The notes beneath the pieces are model-generated. The model searched no databases and was not told the DNA's origin. It worked only from the letters and a program-made list of their open reading frames with translations. Shown piece after piece: positions 43,665-52,051 of a stretch of 64,000 nucleotides of DNA (position 1 is the stretch's first letter; each line of letters opens with the position of its first letter). The stretch covers positions 1 to 64,000 of the forward strand of contig JAAEZT010000015.1 in the NCBI GenBank assembly GCA_018222765.1, given 5' to 3'. The translations under genes were made by a program, and so were the position numbers. This DNA comes from a bacterium (lineage in GTDB: Bacteria > Verrucomicrobiota > Verrucomicrobiia > Verrucomicrobiales > Akkermansiaceae).

Positions 43665-45293
43665 ATGTCTGAAGAAGAACAAATTAACTACGATCTCGAA
43701 GATGACCTGGACGAAAAAGGCAGTGTTGCAGGGCTCGTTTTTCTCACTCTCTTTATTTTCGCGTTGGTCGGAATCACGGTGGCGATGCCATTTGTCGGGA
43801 AAGAAGACCCCGAACTCATCAGCAAGGTAATTCCCGCTGAGAAGTTTGCTCAAATCACCGGAGAATTTCACCCCTTGATTTTGCACCTTCCAATCGGAAT
43901 CGCCTTTCTCGTGTTCTCTTCAGAGGTTTTCGGATGGCTCTCTTTCGGGCGTTTCAAGCCCAAGACCGGCTTGGCTCTTTTCTTGGGCGTGATCACGGCG
44001 GTATTTGCCTGCATTACGGGATACGTCAGCATGGATTTGAATGGATATCAGGGTGAGGCTTGGGAAAATCACATGTGGGGAGGGGTGATCTTCGCGGGTG
44101 TTCTTGGGTTGGCCTATCTTGCCAAGCTCTGGGGTGCCCGAAATGACACTCATGGTCCGGTCTATGGAATTCTTTTGATCGCTTCGATGGGAGCTTTGGG
44201 TTACGGAGCCCACATTGGCGGGGAAAAAATTCACGGGACTGACCCGGTAAATGACCTCCTTGTGGAGCTGAAATTGCTTCCGGAGGAAGAAAGCGAAGAC
44301 GAAGTCAAGGATGGAGATCAGGGCAAAGTCACCAAGGCCCCCGAGGATCGTTTGGCTTATGCCGATGTGGTCGTTCCGATTCTCGAGGCAAAGTGCTTGG
44401 CTTGTCATGGCGAAGGGAAGGACCAAAAGAAAAAAGGTGGTCTTTTGATGGATAGTTGGGAAGGGCTTCTCGAAGGGGGAGAAGAGGCGGCCGCTCTTGT
44501 TCCAGGAGACGTGAAGGAAAGTTTCATGATCGAGGTGCTTCATCTTCCTGAAGATGATGATTACCACATGCCTCCTCCCAAAAAGGATCAGATGGAGGCT
44601 CATGAGATCGAACTTCTCGAGTGGTGGGTCGGAATTCTTCCCGATGGGGACAAGCAGCCTGAAGATAAGACTCTCAAAGAGTTGAATGCCCCACAGAATA
44701 TCATCGATGCGGCTGCAAAGTTGGTCACACCGGAAGAACTCGCGGCGGCCAAAGCTGCCGAGGAAGCGGCGAAGAAGCAGGCTGAGGACGAAGCGACTGC
44801 CAAGCGGGAAGCGATCGAGGGTGCTCTGAATGCCCTCAAGCAGGACGAGTTGTTCAAGACCTCCCTGATGTATGTCTCTCAGGATTCCACTAATCTTGAA
44901 TTTACTGCGGTGAGTCTTCGGAAATCGCTCAATGACGAGGGATTTAAAAAGCTGGCTCCAATCGCAGACTCGCTCACCACGGTGAAAATTGGCTCAACTT
45001 CGATCTCCGAAGGGGCCCTGCTCTCCGAATTGCCCAAGATGAAGAATCTGATAAGGCTTGATCTCAGTGACATGGAGATTGGAAATGGTTCACTTGAAGC
45101 CGTGGCCCAGCTTCCCAACCTTGAGTGGCTCAATCTTCACAACACTGAGGTGACGGATGAGGGGTTGCTGAAGCTCAAAACCCTTTCCAAATTAGAGAAG
45201 GTTTACTTATGGAATTCCCAGGCAACGCCCGAGGGTGCGGAGGCGCTCAAAGAGGAGATTCCTGAATTGGAGTTTTTCTTCGGGAGCAACTAA
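43665..45293 (+). CDS. DUF2231 membrane / PSC cytochrome c / leucine-rich repeat protein
   Basis: A 542-residue inner-membrane protein. An acidic N-terminus leads into about five helices (residues 22-195) containing a DUF2231 module (ITGEFHPLILHLPIGIAFLVF). From about 225 a planctomycete-type cytochrome c domain follows with CLACHG near 245, GGLLMDSWEGLLEGG and YHMPPPKKDQM. A charged coiled-coil (about 350-385, EELAAAKAAEEAAKKQAED) links to a C-terminal leucine-rich repeat region (about 430-540). The likely picture is a membrane-anchored periplasmic haem protein with a protein-binding tail. Genes of this build occur in Verrucomicrobia and Planctomycetes; the role is unknown. A shorter tandem paralogue follows. 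Confidence 0.88.
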   Translation: MSEEEQINYDLEDDLDEKGSVAGLVFLTLFIFALVGITVAMPFVGKEDPELISKVIPAEKFAQITGEFHPLILHLPIGIAFLVFSSEVFGWLSFGRFKPKTGLALFLGVITAVFACITGYVSMDLNGYQGEAWENHMWGGVIFAGVLGLAYLAKLWGARNDTHGPVYGILLIASMGALGYGAHIGGEKIHGTDPVNDLLVELKLLPEEESEDEVKDGDQGKVTKAPEDRLAYADVVVPILEAKCLACHGEGKDQKKKGGLLMDSWEGLLEGGEEAAALVPGDVKESFMIEVLHLPEDDDYHMPPPKKDQMEAHEIELLEWWVGILPDGDKQPEDKTLKELNAPQNIIDAAAKLVTPEELAAAKAAEEAAKKQAEDEATAKREAIEGALNALKQDELFKTSLMYVSQDSTNLEFTAVSLRKSLNDEGFKKLAPIADSLTTVKIGSTSISEGALLSELPKMKNLIRLDLSDMEIGNGSLEAVAQLPNLEWLNLHNTEVTDEGLLKLKTLSKLEKVYLWNSQATPEGAEALKEEIPELEFFFGSN

Positions 45294-45386
45294 TTGCTCC
45301 GAGCCGGCGAGGTGTAGCCGCACGATTTCCCAAAAAATCAATCGAAGGCTTTCTGTCGTTTATTTGCTATGCTAGACATTTCTCCT

Positions 45387-46430
45387 ATGCAATCTAAGTC
45401 GCTGTGGATCTCCCTGGCCAGTTTTTGGGGTGTGATTTTTGTAGGCTCGGGAGAGGAGTCAAAGAATTTCAAAGCTCCTGAGGATCGTCTGGCCTATGCC
45501 GATGTGGTCGTCCCTATCCTACAAGGCAAGTGCTATGACTGTCATGGCACCGGAAAAGATCAGAAGAAAAAAGGCGGTCTCTTGTTGGATAGTTGGGAAG
45601 GACTTCTCGAGGGGGGAGAGGAAGCCACAGCTCTTGTTCCGGGAGATGTGAAGGAAAGCTTCATGATCGAGGTGCTTCGTCTTCCCGAAGATGATGATTA
45701 TCATATGCCTCCCAAGAAGAAGACCCAAATGGAGGCTCCGGAAATTGCACTTCTCGAGTGGTGGGTAGGCAGCCTTCCAAAAGGAAACCAACAGCCGAAA
45801 GATCAAACTCTTAGGGAGCTGAACGCCCCGCAGAGCATTCTTGATGCGGCTGCTAAATTGGCGTCGCCGGAAGAGCTCGCTGCAGCGAAAGCAGCCGCAG
45901 AGTTGGCTAAAAGGAAGGTTGAAGACGAAGCGGCTGCCAAGCGGAAAGCCATTGAAGGGGCTTTGAATGCCCTCAAGCGGGACGAGTTATTCAAGACCTC
46001 CTTGATGTATGTCTCCCAAGATTCCACCGAACTCGAATTTACCGCAGTCAGCCTTCGGAAATCGCTTAATGACGAGGGATTCAAAAAGCTGGCTCCGATC
46101 GCGGACTCTCTCGCCACGGTGAAGGTTGGCTCAACCTTAATTTCCGAGAGCGTTTTGATATCCGAGTTGCCCAAGATGAAGAATCTCACGAGGCTGGATC
46201 TCAGCCAGACCGAGATTGGTGATGAAGGGCTCGATGCGGTTGCGCAGTTGAAAGAACTCGAATGGCTCAATCTCTACGGCAGTAAGGTGACTGATGCAGG
46301 CTTGCTGAAACTCAAGGTCTTGCCAAAGCTGCAGAAGCTTTACTTGTGGGATTCCAAAGCCACGCCGGAAGGTGCGGCCGCTCTTAAAAAGGAGCTTCCA
46401 GGACTGGAGACCTATTTTGGATTCAATTAA
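45387..46430 (+). CDS. PSC cytochrome c / leucine-rich repeat protein, tandem paralogue
   Basis: A 347-residue secreted protein that repeats the C-terminal 320 residues of the preceding gene almost unchanged: PSC domain with CYDCHG, GGLLLDSWEGLLEGG, coiled-coil linker, and the same LRR end. It lacks the DUF2231 membrane part. Instead it has a signal peptide MQSKSLWISLASFWGVIF, which is homologous to the leader of the amidase gene at 46562 (MQTKALWFALASLGVGIF), including matching bases around the ATG. The lipobox Cys of the amidase is a Ser/Gly here, so this protein is probably not lipidated. I chose the ATG at 45387 on that basis; 45369 is an alternative. Confidence 0.87.
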   Translation: MQSKSLWISLASFWGVIFVGSGEESKNFKAPEDRLAYADVVVPILQGKCYDCHGTGKDQKKKGGLLLDSWEGLLEGGEEATALVPGDVKESFMIEVLRLPEDDDYHMPPKKKTQMEAPEIALLEWWVGSLPKGNQQPKDQTLRELNAPQSILDAAAKLASPEELAAAKAAAELAKRKVEDEAAAKRKAIEGALNALKRDELFKTSLMYVSQDSTELEFTAVSLRKSLNDEGFKKLAPIADSLATVKVGSTLISESVLISELPKMKNLTRLDLSQTEIGDEGLDAVAQLKELEWLNLYGSKVTDAGLLKLKVLPKLQKLYLWDSKATPEGAAALKKELPGLETYFGFN

Positions 46431-46561
46431 CTCCCGAGGAATCTCTTTAAAATTACTTTCTTCTTTGAGTGTGAGGTGGGAGTTTTTCAAAAGTTGGGGA
46501 AATTTCAGAAAAGTGATCCCATGCTTTCTATCGGCTGTTTACTGTGTTAAACTCTCAGCTC

Positions 46562-47332
46562 ATGCAAACTAAGGCGCTATGGTTCGCTCTTGCCAGTCTG
46601 GGAGTTGGCATTTTTGTAGCGTGTTCTCCGGACCCGCCCATTGTCTCGGCGAGTGATGTCTACCGTCCCTTCGGCTATGGTTCGGGAAACAAGTATACCG
46701 GAATTCATGATCGGTCACAGAAAACGGCGTCTGTCTCGAAAACCGCTCCCTCCGTGAGGAGCAGCAGGATCAGCGCATCCAGTCTCATGAGGCAGGTTGG
46801 GATCAAGTATGATTACCTTTCTTATCGGGCGAGAGGTCGGTCTCGTAAGTCGATGAGCCCTCGTTATATCACCATACATTCGACCCAAAATTGGAGCAAA
46901 GGGGCCGATGCCCGCCGCCATTCTCTGGCGCTTAAGCGGGGTGCGCTGGGGCGTCTCTCGTGGCATTACACCGTTGATGAAAATATCGCAGTTCAGCATC
47001 TTCCGACGACCGAGCAGGGAAATCACGCCGATTATGATGGTCCGGGAAACCGATACAGCATTGGCATCGAAATGTGTGAGCATCCCGGCAATAGCAGATC
47101 GGCAACCACCGAGCGAACCGCGAAGCTGGCGGCTTGGTTAATGTATAAACACAAGATCCCTCTTTCCAAAGTGGTGCCGCATTACACGTGGCCCCGCAAA
47201 GGGAAGAATCCTCCTAACAAGAACTGCCCGCATTTCCTTCTGGACAATGGCCGCCCGGGATACAAGTGGAGAGGTTTTTTGCGTAAGGTGGACTTTTACC
47301 ATCGCAAGATTGCCTCCGGAGCTTATGGCTAA
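46562..47332 (+). CDS. N-acetylmuramoyl-L-alanine amidase, probable lipoprotein
   Basis: A 256-residue peptidoglycan amidase of the Amidase_2/PGRP type, which cuts the bond between MurNAc and the stem peptide. The leader ends IFVAC (Cys21), so it may be a lipoprotein, although the -3 residue Phe is not ideal. The catalytic domain begins at about residue 98. Zinc ligands are His in YITIHSTQNW, His in VVPHYTWP and Cys/His in NKNCPHFLL, and LSWHYTVDE and YSIGIEMCEH are the substrate-cleft blocks. The start at 46562 is chosen for the leader homology with the gene at 45387. Its stop overlaps the YkgJ start by 8 bases. Confidence 0.88.
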   Translation: MQTKALWFALASLGVGIFVACSPDPPIVSASDVYRPFGYGSGNKYTGIHDRSQKTASVSKTAPSVRSSRISASSLMRQVGIKYDYLSYRARGRSRKSMSPRYITIHSTQNWSKGADARRHSLALKRGALGRLSWHYTVDENIAVQHLPTTEQGNHADYDGPGNRYSIGIEMCEHPGNSRSATTERTAKLAAWLMYKHKIPLSKVVPHYTWPRKGKNPPNKNCPHFLLDNGRPGYKWRGFLRKVDFYHRKIASGAYG

Positions 47333-47675
47333 AGCAGGGGAAGGGCTTTGGTATCAATGCCAGCGCTGCACCAACTGTTGTAAGTGGGAAGGCGATGTCG
47401 TGTTGGAAGAAGGAGAGGTTGAGGTGATCGCCGATTATCTTGGAATTCCTCTCTATGAATTCGTGAAGGACTATACCCGGTTGCGCGAGAATCGCTTGGG
47501 CCTATCTCTCATCGATAAGTCGGGGACTACCGAGTGTATCATGCTCGATGGGAGAAATTGCCGTCTTCAAGAGGTCAAACCGGTGCAGTGTGCCGGTTTC
47601 CCCAATCGATGGAATTTTCCTAACTGGCGGGAGGTGTGCGAGGCCACTCCCATTGTTTGTGAACCAAAAGTCTAA
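47325..47675 (+). CDS. YkgJ family cysteine-cluster protein
   Basis: A 116-residue zinc- or iron-binding protein of the YkgJ/UPF0153 family. The Cys cluster is WYQCQRCTNCCKWEG near the N-terminus, then CIMLDGRNCRLQEVKPVQCAGFP and a final VCEATPIVCEP. Function unknown in general; members have been linked to metal handling and flagella in other groups. The ATG at 47325 lies inside the last codons of the amidase gene (8-base overlap), so the two are coupled. It converges with msrA, with only 3 bases between the stops. Confidence 0.87.
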   Translation: MAKAGEGLWYQCQRCTNCCKWEGDVVLEEGEVEVIADYLGIPLYEFVKDYTRLRENRLGLSLIDKSGTTECIMLDGRNCRLQEVKPVQCAGFPNRWNFPNWREVCEATPIVCEPKV

Positions 47676-47678
47676 CTC

Positions 47679-48278
47679 CTACTTTTCCAAGTTAAGCTTT
47701 TCGAGCTTGGGAGTGATGACCGCCCGACAGTAGGGGTTTTTGTTCTTCATCCGAGCGTAGTAGTTTTGATGGTCTTCCTGCGCCTTGTAGAAAACTCCGA
47801 CTTTACGGATCCTCGTTACAATCGGCTTTGCGAAGGCCTCCTGAGCGGTCTTTTTGGACCATTCGGCATCCGCTTTTTGCTCGTCGTTGTGGTAGAAAAT
47901 GTTGCTAGTATAATGCTCGCCGATATCGGCGCCCTGGCCAAGCGGGTTGGTGGGGTCATGGGCTTTCCAGAACCATTTTAGGATGGTTTTGGTTGAGATG
48001 ATCTTGGGATTGTATACCACGTTAATCACTTCGATGTGACCGGTCGTTCCCTCGCAAACTTGCTTGTAGGTGGGGTTGGGGATATGCCCCCCCATGAATC
48101 CGGAGGTCACGGAAGCCACGCCGTCGAGTTGCTGGAAGACGGCTTCGACGCACCAATAGCAGCCTCCGCCTAGGGTAATGGTAAGGTGGTCTTTGGGCAC
48201 GGTGTCTTTGTCGGCTTCGGATTTACAGGCTGCGATACTCAATGCGAAAAATGCAATGATGATATAGAGGGTTTTCAT
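47679..48278 (-). CDS. msrA: peptide methionine sulfoxide reductase A, lipoprotein form
   Basis: A 199-residue MsrA that reduces methionine-S-sulfoxide. The leader MKTLYIIIAFFALSIAAC has a proper lipobox with Cys18, so the enzyme is probably attached to a periplasmic membrane face. The catalytic motif GGGCYWCVEAVFQQLDGV has the nucleophile Cys40, followed by VTSGFMGG, HIEVINVVY, and WKAHDPTNPLGQGADIGEHYTS. No fused MsrB. Resolving cysteines must lie in the C-terminal part (NPYCRAVI). It overlaps the upstream solenoid gene by 4 bases (ATGA), so the two are one operon. Confidence 0.94.
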   Translation of the reverse strand: MKTLYIIIAFFALSIAACKSEADKDTVPKDHLTITLGGGCYWCVEAVFQQLDGVASVTSGFMGGHIPNPTYKQVCEGTTGHIEVINVVYNPKIISTKTILKWFWKAHDPTNPLGQGADIGEHYTSNIFYHNDEQKADAEWSKKTAQEAFAKPIVTRIRKVGVFYKAQEDHQNYYARMKNKNPYCRAVITPKLEKLNLEK

Positions 48279-49579
48279 GGTCTTTGCTTACTTTGATTTT
48301 GGGACTCTTTGAGTTGGTATTCGAGGCGTTTCTGAATGCCGTCGGGGACGGGATTGTTTTGCACGTATTCATAGGCTCCCTCCATGTCCCTTCTGGCCCA
48401 ATCTCCGATGGTGCGGTGGGCGGTGCGGGCGCGCTCGCGCTCGTTGGTCATTTTCATAATCCAATCAAACCCAAGCTCCGGGGTTTCGCGCATGGAATTC
48501 CAGACGAGGGTTTGCACCGTGCGGTCAAATGCGGGGTTTCCTTCGTGTTGCGAAAGCCAGGCGGAGGCCGCGATGACTCCGCTCTGATCAATGATGGCGT
48601 CGATGAGCTCGGGAGCTGCCGAAGACGCGATTTCGGTGGGTTGGCTGTCCACCCAGGCTTGTGCTCCTTTTAAGTCATTCTCAGCCCACTTTTCGACAAT
48701 ATCGTCAGCGGAATTTTTGAGAGCTTCCTCGCTGACACTGCCAGCCCATTCGATCGCTTCTTGAGGATTGATCTCGGCCATTTTTTCGGCGAGGCGGGAG
48801 GCGGCCCCGGCTTGAAGTTGTTCGTCCGAAAGACGGGAAATCCACTCCTTGGTGGCCTCGGTTCCCTGGCGGTTGAGGGAGTCGAAGATAGAGTCCAGGG
48901 CCTCGGAGCGTCCACGGGAGTATGGCAGCTCTTCGAGGAGTTGGGTGGCGCGCGGCATGTCCTGCGAGACGATTCCTTTGATCACCCCGACGAGCCATGG
49001 ATTGGCCGGATCCCGGGAGTCATTTCCTTCTTCGAAGTTTCCCTTGGCCCAGGAAATAGCGGATTCAGGATCATTTTTGGCCCAGGATGCGAGAATTGTT
49101 TGGCGGGCGAAAGAGCCTCTTGTTTTCTCGCTGGCGTAGGTGAGGGCTTGAAGTGGGTCGACCTTGGCCCAGGCGGTGAGGAGGATGCCGTACTCTCCAA
49201 ATTGTTGGTCATCGACGCCAAAACTGCGGTAGTAGTCCACGACCGAGAGAAATTGGTCGGGGCTCAGGTTTTCGACCAATTCGAGAAATCCCTGGGTCCG
49301 AGAAATCGGATCGGCGATGGCGAGTAGATCGTCAACGGACAACTGGAGTTCGTCCGGAGTTTCGCTGCCCGTGAGAGTGCGTCCACTTCGAGTTGAAGAT
49401 TTGGAAGAGGTGGCGGTGTTCCGGGAAATGGTTCGGCTTGGGCCTGAGGAGGACACCTGGGCGCTTTTGCTCGCTTCTGTCGAATTGGATGGAGCGTCGA
49501 AGCTTGTCCGTCCAATGAAGAAGGCGGCTCCGCAGCTGAGAGCCCATCCGGCGGCGATAAAAGTAGTTTTGTTGTCCAT
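48275..49579 (-). CDS. membrane-anchored alpha-solenoid repeat protein (paralogue A)
   Basis: A 434-residue protein with an N-terminal membrane anchor (about residues 7-24, FIAAGWALSCGAAFFIG), a Ser/Thr-rich linker to about 75, and then a row of about ten helical repeats of 30-40 residues. The repeats share a W-A-x-x-D-P-x-x-A-x-x-W pattern (AWAKVDPLQALTYA, SWAKNDPESAISWAKG, MAEINPQEAIEWAG). This looks like a TPR/Sel1-like solenoid for protein binding in the periplasm. Its neighbour at 50566 is a clear paralogue. It overlaps msrA by 4 bases and is divergent from the YlbF gene. No function is known to me. Confidence 0.75.
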   Translation of the reverse strand: MDNKTTFIAAGWALSCGAAFFIGRTSFDAPSNSTEASKSAQVSSSGPSRTISRNTATSSKSSTRSGRTLTGSETPDELQLSVDDLLAIADPISRTQGFLELVENLSPDQFLSVVDYYRSFGVDDQQFGEYGILLTAWAKVDPLQALTYASEKTRGSFARQTILASWAKNDPESAISWAKGNFEEGNDSRDPANPWLVGVIKGIVSQDMPRATQLLEELPYSRGRSEALDSIFDSLNRQGTEATKEWISRLSDEQLQAGAASRLAEKMAEINPQEAIEWAGSVSEEALKNSADDIVEKWAENDLKGAQAWVDSQPTEIASSAAPELIDAIIDQSGVIAASAWLSQHEGNPAFDRTVQTLVWNSMRETPELGFDWIMKMTNERERARTAHRTIGDWARRDMEGAYEYVQNNPVPDGIQKRLEYQLKESQNQSKQRP

Positions 49580-49673
49580 CTCGCGTTATTTTATCATAGA
49601 TTTACCCAAACACAGACGGGATTTTTTCAATCTAACGGTTGCCGGATCGGAAAGTCGTGACTATGGCTTCCTC

Positions 49674-50111
49674 ATGCAGATCCTTGAAGATGATTCCGCA
49701 GTGATGCTGAAAGCACGCGAACTTTGCTCCACGATTGCCGAAGATGCGGATTATCAGCAATTATTGGCGAAGGTTGAGACTTTTCTCAACAATGATGAAG
49801 CCCGGTTGGCCTATCAGTCGGTGCACGAAAGCGGTCAGGCCCTGAATCAAAAACAGCAGGCCGGACTGGAGCTTGCCGATTCGGAAATCGCTCAATTTGA
49901 GTCGGCTCGTGAATCTTTGATGGCCAATCCGATCGCTTCGGAATTTCTCGGAGCCCAAAAGGATCTCGAGATCCTTCAAACGACTGTTGGTCGTTTGGTT
50001 GGGATGACGCTTGAGCTGGGACGCGTTCCGACGTCAGAAGACATTGCCCAAACCCAAGGCGGCGGTTGTTGCGGCGGTGAGGGTGGCGGCGGCGGCGGCG
50101 GTGGTGGATGA
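49674..50111 (+). CDS. YlbF/YmcA family protein with Gly/Cys tail
   Basis: A 145-residue helical protein of the Com_YlbF family. The body is two to three long helices (VMLKARELCSTIAEDADYQQL, then MANPIASEFLGAQKDLEIL). In Firmicutes YlbF, YmcA and YaaT form a complex that controls mRNA processing by RNase Y and binds iron-sulfur clusters. The C-terminus here is GGGCCGGEGGGGGGGGG, a Cys pair in a glycine tail. I start at the ATG at 49674; the frame is open further upstream only because it shadows the divergent gene. A second small gene follows with a possible GTG overlap. Confidence 0.78.
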   Translation: MQILEDDSAVMLKARELCSTIAEDADYQQLLAKVETFLNNDEARLAYQSVHESGQALNQKQQAGLELADSEIAQFESARESLMANPIASEFLGAQKDLEILQTTVGRLVGMTLELGRVPTSEDIAQTQGGGCCGGEGGGGGGGGG

Positions 50112-50142
50112 GGTTGCTGATTTATTCCTGAGTTTCAGGAAC

Positions 50143-50565
50143 ATGATACCGGAAGGGATTTCCCCGGAAGACTGGAAGCCTTTGCAAGAGGCGGCCATGA
50201 AGGTTGTCAATGCGTCATTGTCTGGTGATAGTGCGCTTGATGAGAATTCCACCAAAGAGCTGTTTTTCTTATTGGATGGGTTGGAAGAGAAGTATGGTCG
50301 GGTGTCGGCCTTGATTTCTACCCGGGCGGATTTCTCACCCGATCCCGGGGAGGCGATCAATCTTTACGAGGAGGTGTTGGATGGTGAGTCTGACGAAACG
50401 ACACGGATCTTGGCCCTGCAGTCTCTTGTCACTTTGCTCATCGAAGAAAAGTCTGGAGATCAATTAATCGAATCCCGATTGGCGGAACTCAAAGAGATCT
50501 CAAAAGAGGATTCTCCCGAGTGGGAAGAGTATCTCGATTTGCTCGAAGAATACCACCTCAGCTAA
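50143..50565 (+). CDS. small hypothetical acidic protein
   Basis: A 140-residue acidic, helical protein (WKPLQEAAMKVVNASLSG, YGRVSALISTRADFSPDPGEAINLYEE, then DQLIESRLAELKEISKEDSPEWEE). I do not recognise it; it could be a short TPR-like fold. The start is uncertain: the ATG at 50143 has an AGGA just before it, while GTG codons at 50101 and 50104 would overlap the YlbF stop. It is probably cotranscribed with YlbF. It meets the convergent solenoid gene end to end, with the two stop codons directly adjacent. Confidence 0.65.
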   Translation: MIPEGISPEDWKPLQEAAMKVVNASLSGDSALDENSTKELFFLLDGLEEKYGRVSALISTRADFSPDPGEAINLYEEVLDGESDETTRILALQSLVTLLIEEKSGDQLIESRLAELKEISKEDSPEWEEYLDLLEEYHLS

Positions 50566-51855
50566 TCACTTAGGACGTTGGTCCTTCGGTACGATCGATT
50601 TGACAATTTTGGGGGGTAAGGTTGCGGCGTTGTCGATGGCCCAGGCGATGGCCGCCTGCTTGTCGGTCTTGGACCAGGTCTTCAAGATATCACGGTAGTA
50701 TCGTTCCTGGTCGGAGCTTTTTGAGAGGGTGGGGACACTATCGAGCGCGATTTGCGGATCCTGACTGCCTGCTTCGCGAAGGAACAGGACGCGCGCGCCA
50801 TCGAGGTCGGGGTCATCTCCCAAATTCTGGAGCCATTGTGCGGCTTCGGCCGGGTCTTGGCGGGCCAGATGTTTGGCGACTCCCTCCGCTGCCTCTGTCA
50901 TGGTGTCCAGTGGTAGGCTTTCGGTCCATAGCTTGGCTCCTTCAATATCGTTCGCGGCGTAGACGTCGGCAACGACCTCCGAGGCGTCCCGCCGGGCGCC
51001 GACGGTATTTATTTCCCGGATCCACTCGGCAGCTGCGACCGGATCGCGGTCCGCCAGCGGGCGGGCCAGACGGGTGGCAGCTTCCCGCTGGAGTTTGGGC
51101 TCTTCGATCATCTCAACCCATTCTCCGGCGAAATCAGTCCCTCGGGATACGACTTCTGGGAGGATGGTGCGGATAGCTTGTTTGCGGGTTTCATCAGCGG
51201 GAAGTCTTTGTAAGGTCTGCAAAGCTCCGGCGGGATCATTTCGGGCCATACCCTGAGCCAATCCAACGATCCAATCGTTGACGTCGCCTTCATCCTTCAG
51301 TCCGTCAATGGCACCTGCGGCAGCTTCCGGGTCCTGGGCGGCCCAAGCGGCGATAGCGGTTTTACGACTCCATCCATCGGGTTCGCTTTGTTCGAAATAG
51401 TCGATCGCAGAGTGGGGATCCTGGCTCATCCAGGCTGAGATGAGCATAACATACTCGCTGCGATTGTAGTCGACCCACCCCGATTCCCGGAATCCCGAGA
51501 CGATACCTTCATATTCAGAGGGGTCGAGTTGATCGATGAATTGAATGAGTTGCCGGGTGCGCTCGACACGGTTGCTGGTATTGAGGATTTCCGCCATCTG
51601 AAAGCGCGCGGCTTCAATTCGGTCGTGTTGTTCAGGGGAGGAAACAGAGCGTTTTCTGGTGAGGCTGGAGTTTTGATTGGCTAGAGATGGTGAACCACTG
51701 CGCTTATTTGAGCTTGCCCCAGAAGTTGCCGGAGCGTCCTCTGAGACTGAGACTTCGCGGGAGGAAGGAGATTGTTGCCTCCCAATCATAATCCCGATTC
51801 CCAGCGCTAGAGGCCAGAGACCGATCAGAAGGAGTCCGCGTGGGGTGACTTTCAT
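50566..51855 (-). CDS. membrane-anchored alpha-solenoid repeat protein (paralogue B)
   Basis: A 429-residue paralogue of the gene at 48275. The N-terminal anchor is LLLIGLWPLALGIGIMIG (about residues 8-25), then a Ser-rich linker and about ten helical repeats with the same W-x-x-D-P-x-x-A signature (AWMSQDPHSAIDYFEQ, AWAAQDPEAAAGAID, ADRDPVAAAEWIREI, ARQDPAEAAQWLQNL). Both share the segment near residue 90 on surveying an SEYVMLISAW / GEYGILLTAW match. It is convergent with the small gene at 50143 and divergent from the SNF2 gene. Function unknown; a periplasmic scaffold is a reasonable guess. Confidence 0.75.
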   Translation of the reverse strand: MKVTPRGLLLIGLWPLALGIGIMIGRQQSPSSREVSVSEDAPATSGASSNKRSGSPSLANQNSSLTRKRSVSSPEQHDRIEAARFQMAEILNTSNRVERTRQLIQFIDQLDPSEYEGIVSGFRESGWVDYNRSEYVMLISAWMSQDPHSAIDYFEQSEPDGWSRKTAIAAWAAQDPEAAAGAIDGLKDEGDVNDWIVGLAQGMARNDPAGALQTLQRLPADETRKQAIRTILPEVVSRGTDFAGEWVEMIEEPKLQREAATRLARPLADRDPVAAAEWIREINTVGARRDASEVVADVYAANDIEGAKLWTESLPLDTMTEAAEGVAKHLARQDPAEAAQWLQNLGDDPDLDGARVLFLREAGSQDPQIALDSVPTLSKSSDQERYYRDILKTWSKTDKQAAIAWAIDNAATLPPKIVKSIVPKDQRPK

Positions 51856-51951
51856 GAGTGATCAGAAGAATGTACTCAATAGAAACAAGCCGGAGCGCGA
51901 GAATCTTTCAGCTATCTGAAATGTCTCCTCTGTAAAACAGTAAGCTTTTAG

Positions 51952-51981
51952 TTGCACGAAACTCAAAGTGTGGTTTAGAAT
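51952..51981 (+). promoter_or_regulatory. possible sigma-70-type promoter of the SNF2 gene
   Basis: TTGCAC (51952-51957) and TAGAAT (51976-51981) are separated by 18 bases. The start would be near 51988, giving a leader of about 64 bases to the ATG at 52052. That argues against the upstream in-frame TTG at 51968 as start. Confidence 0.45.
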
Positions 51982-52051
51982 GGGCGCCTCGCCGTCGTTT
52001 TGTCCTTTTTTGAGACAAGCGTCGGTCTATTTGCATCCCCATCGAGAGAAA

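Noticed and set aside
49317-49673. Upstream extension of the YlbF frame
   Set aside because: It overlaps the divergent solenoid gene antisense; the YlbF homology starts only at 49674.
50572-50585. AGGAC-GTTG-GTCCT inverted repeat as a terminator
   Set aside because: Five base pairs, no U-tract, and inside the last codons of the solenoid gene.
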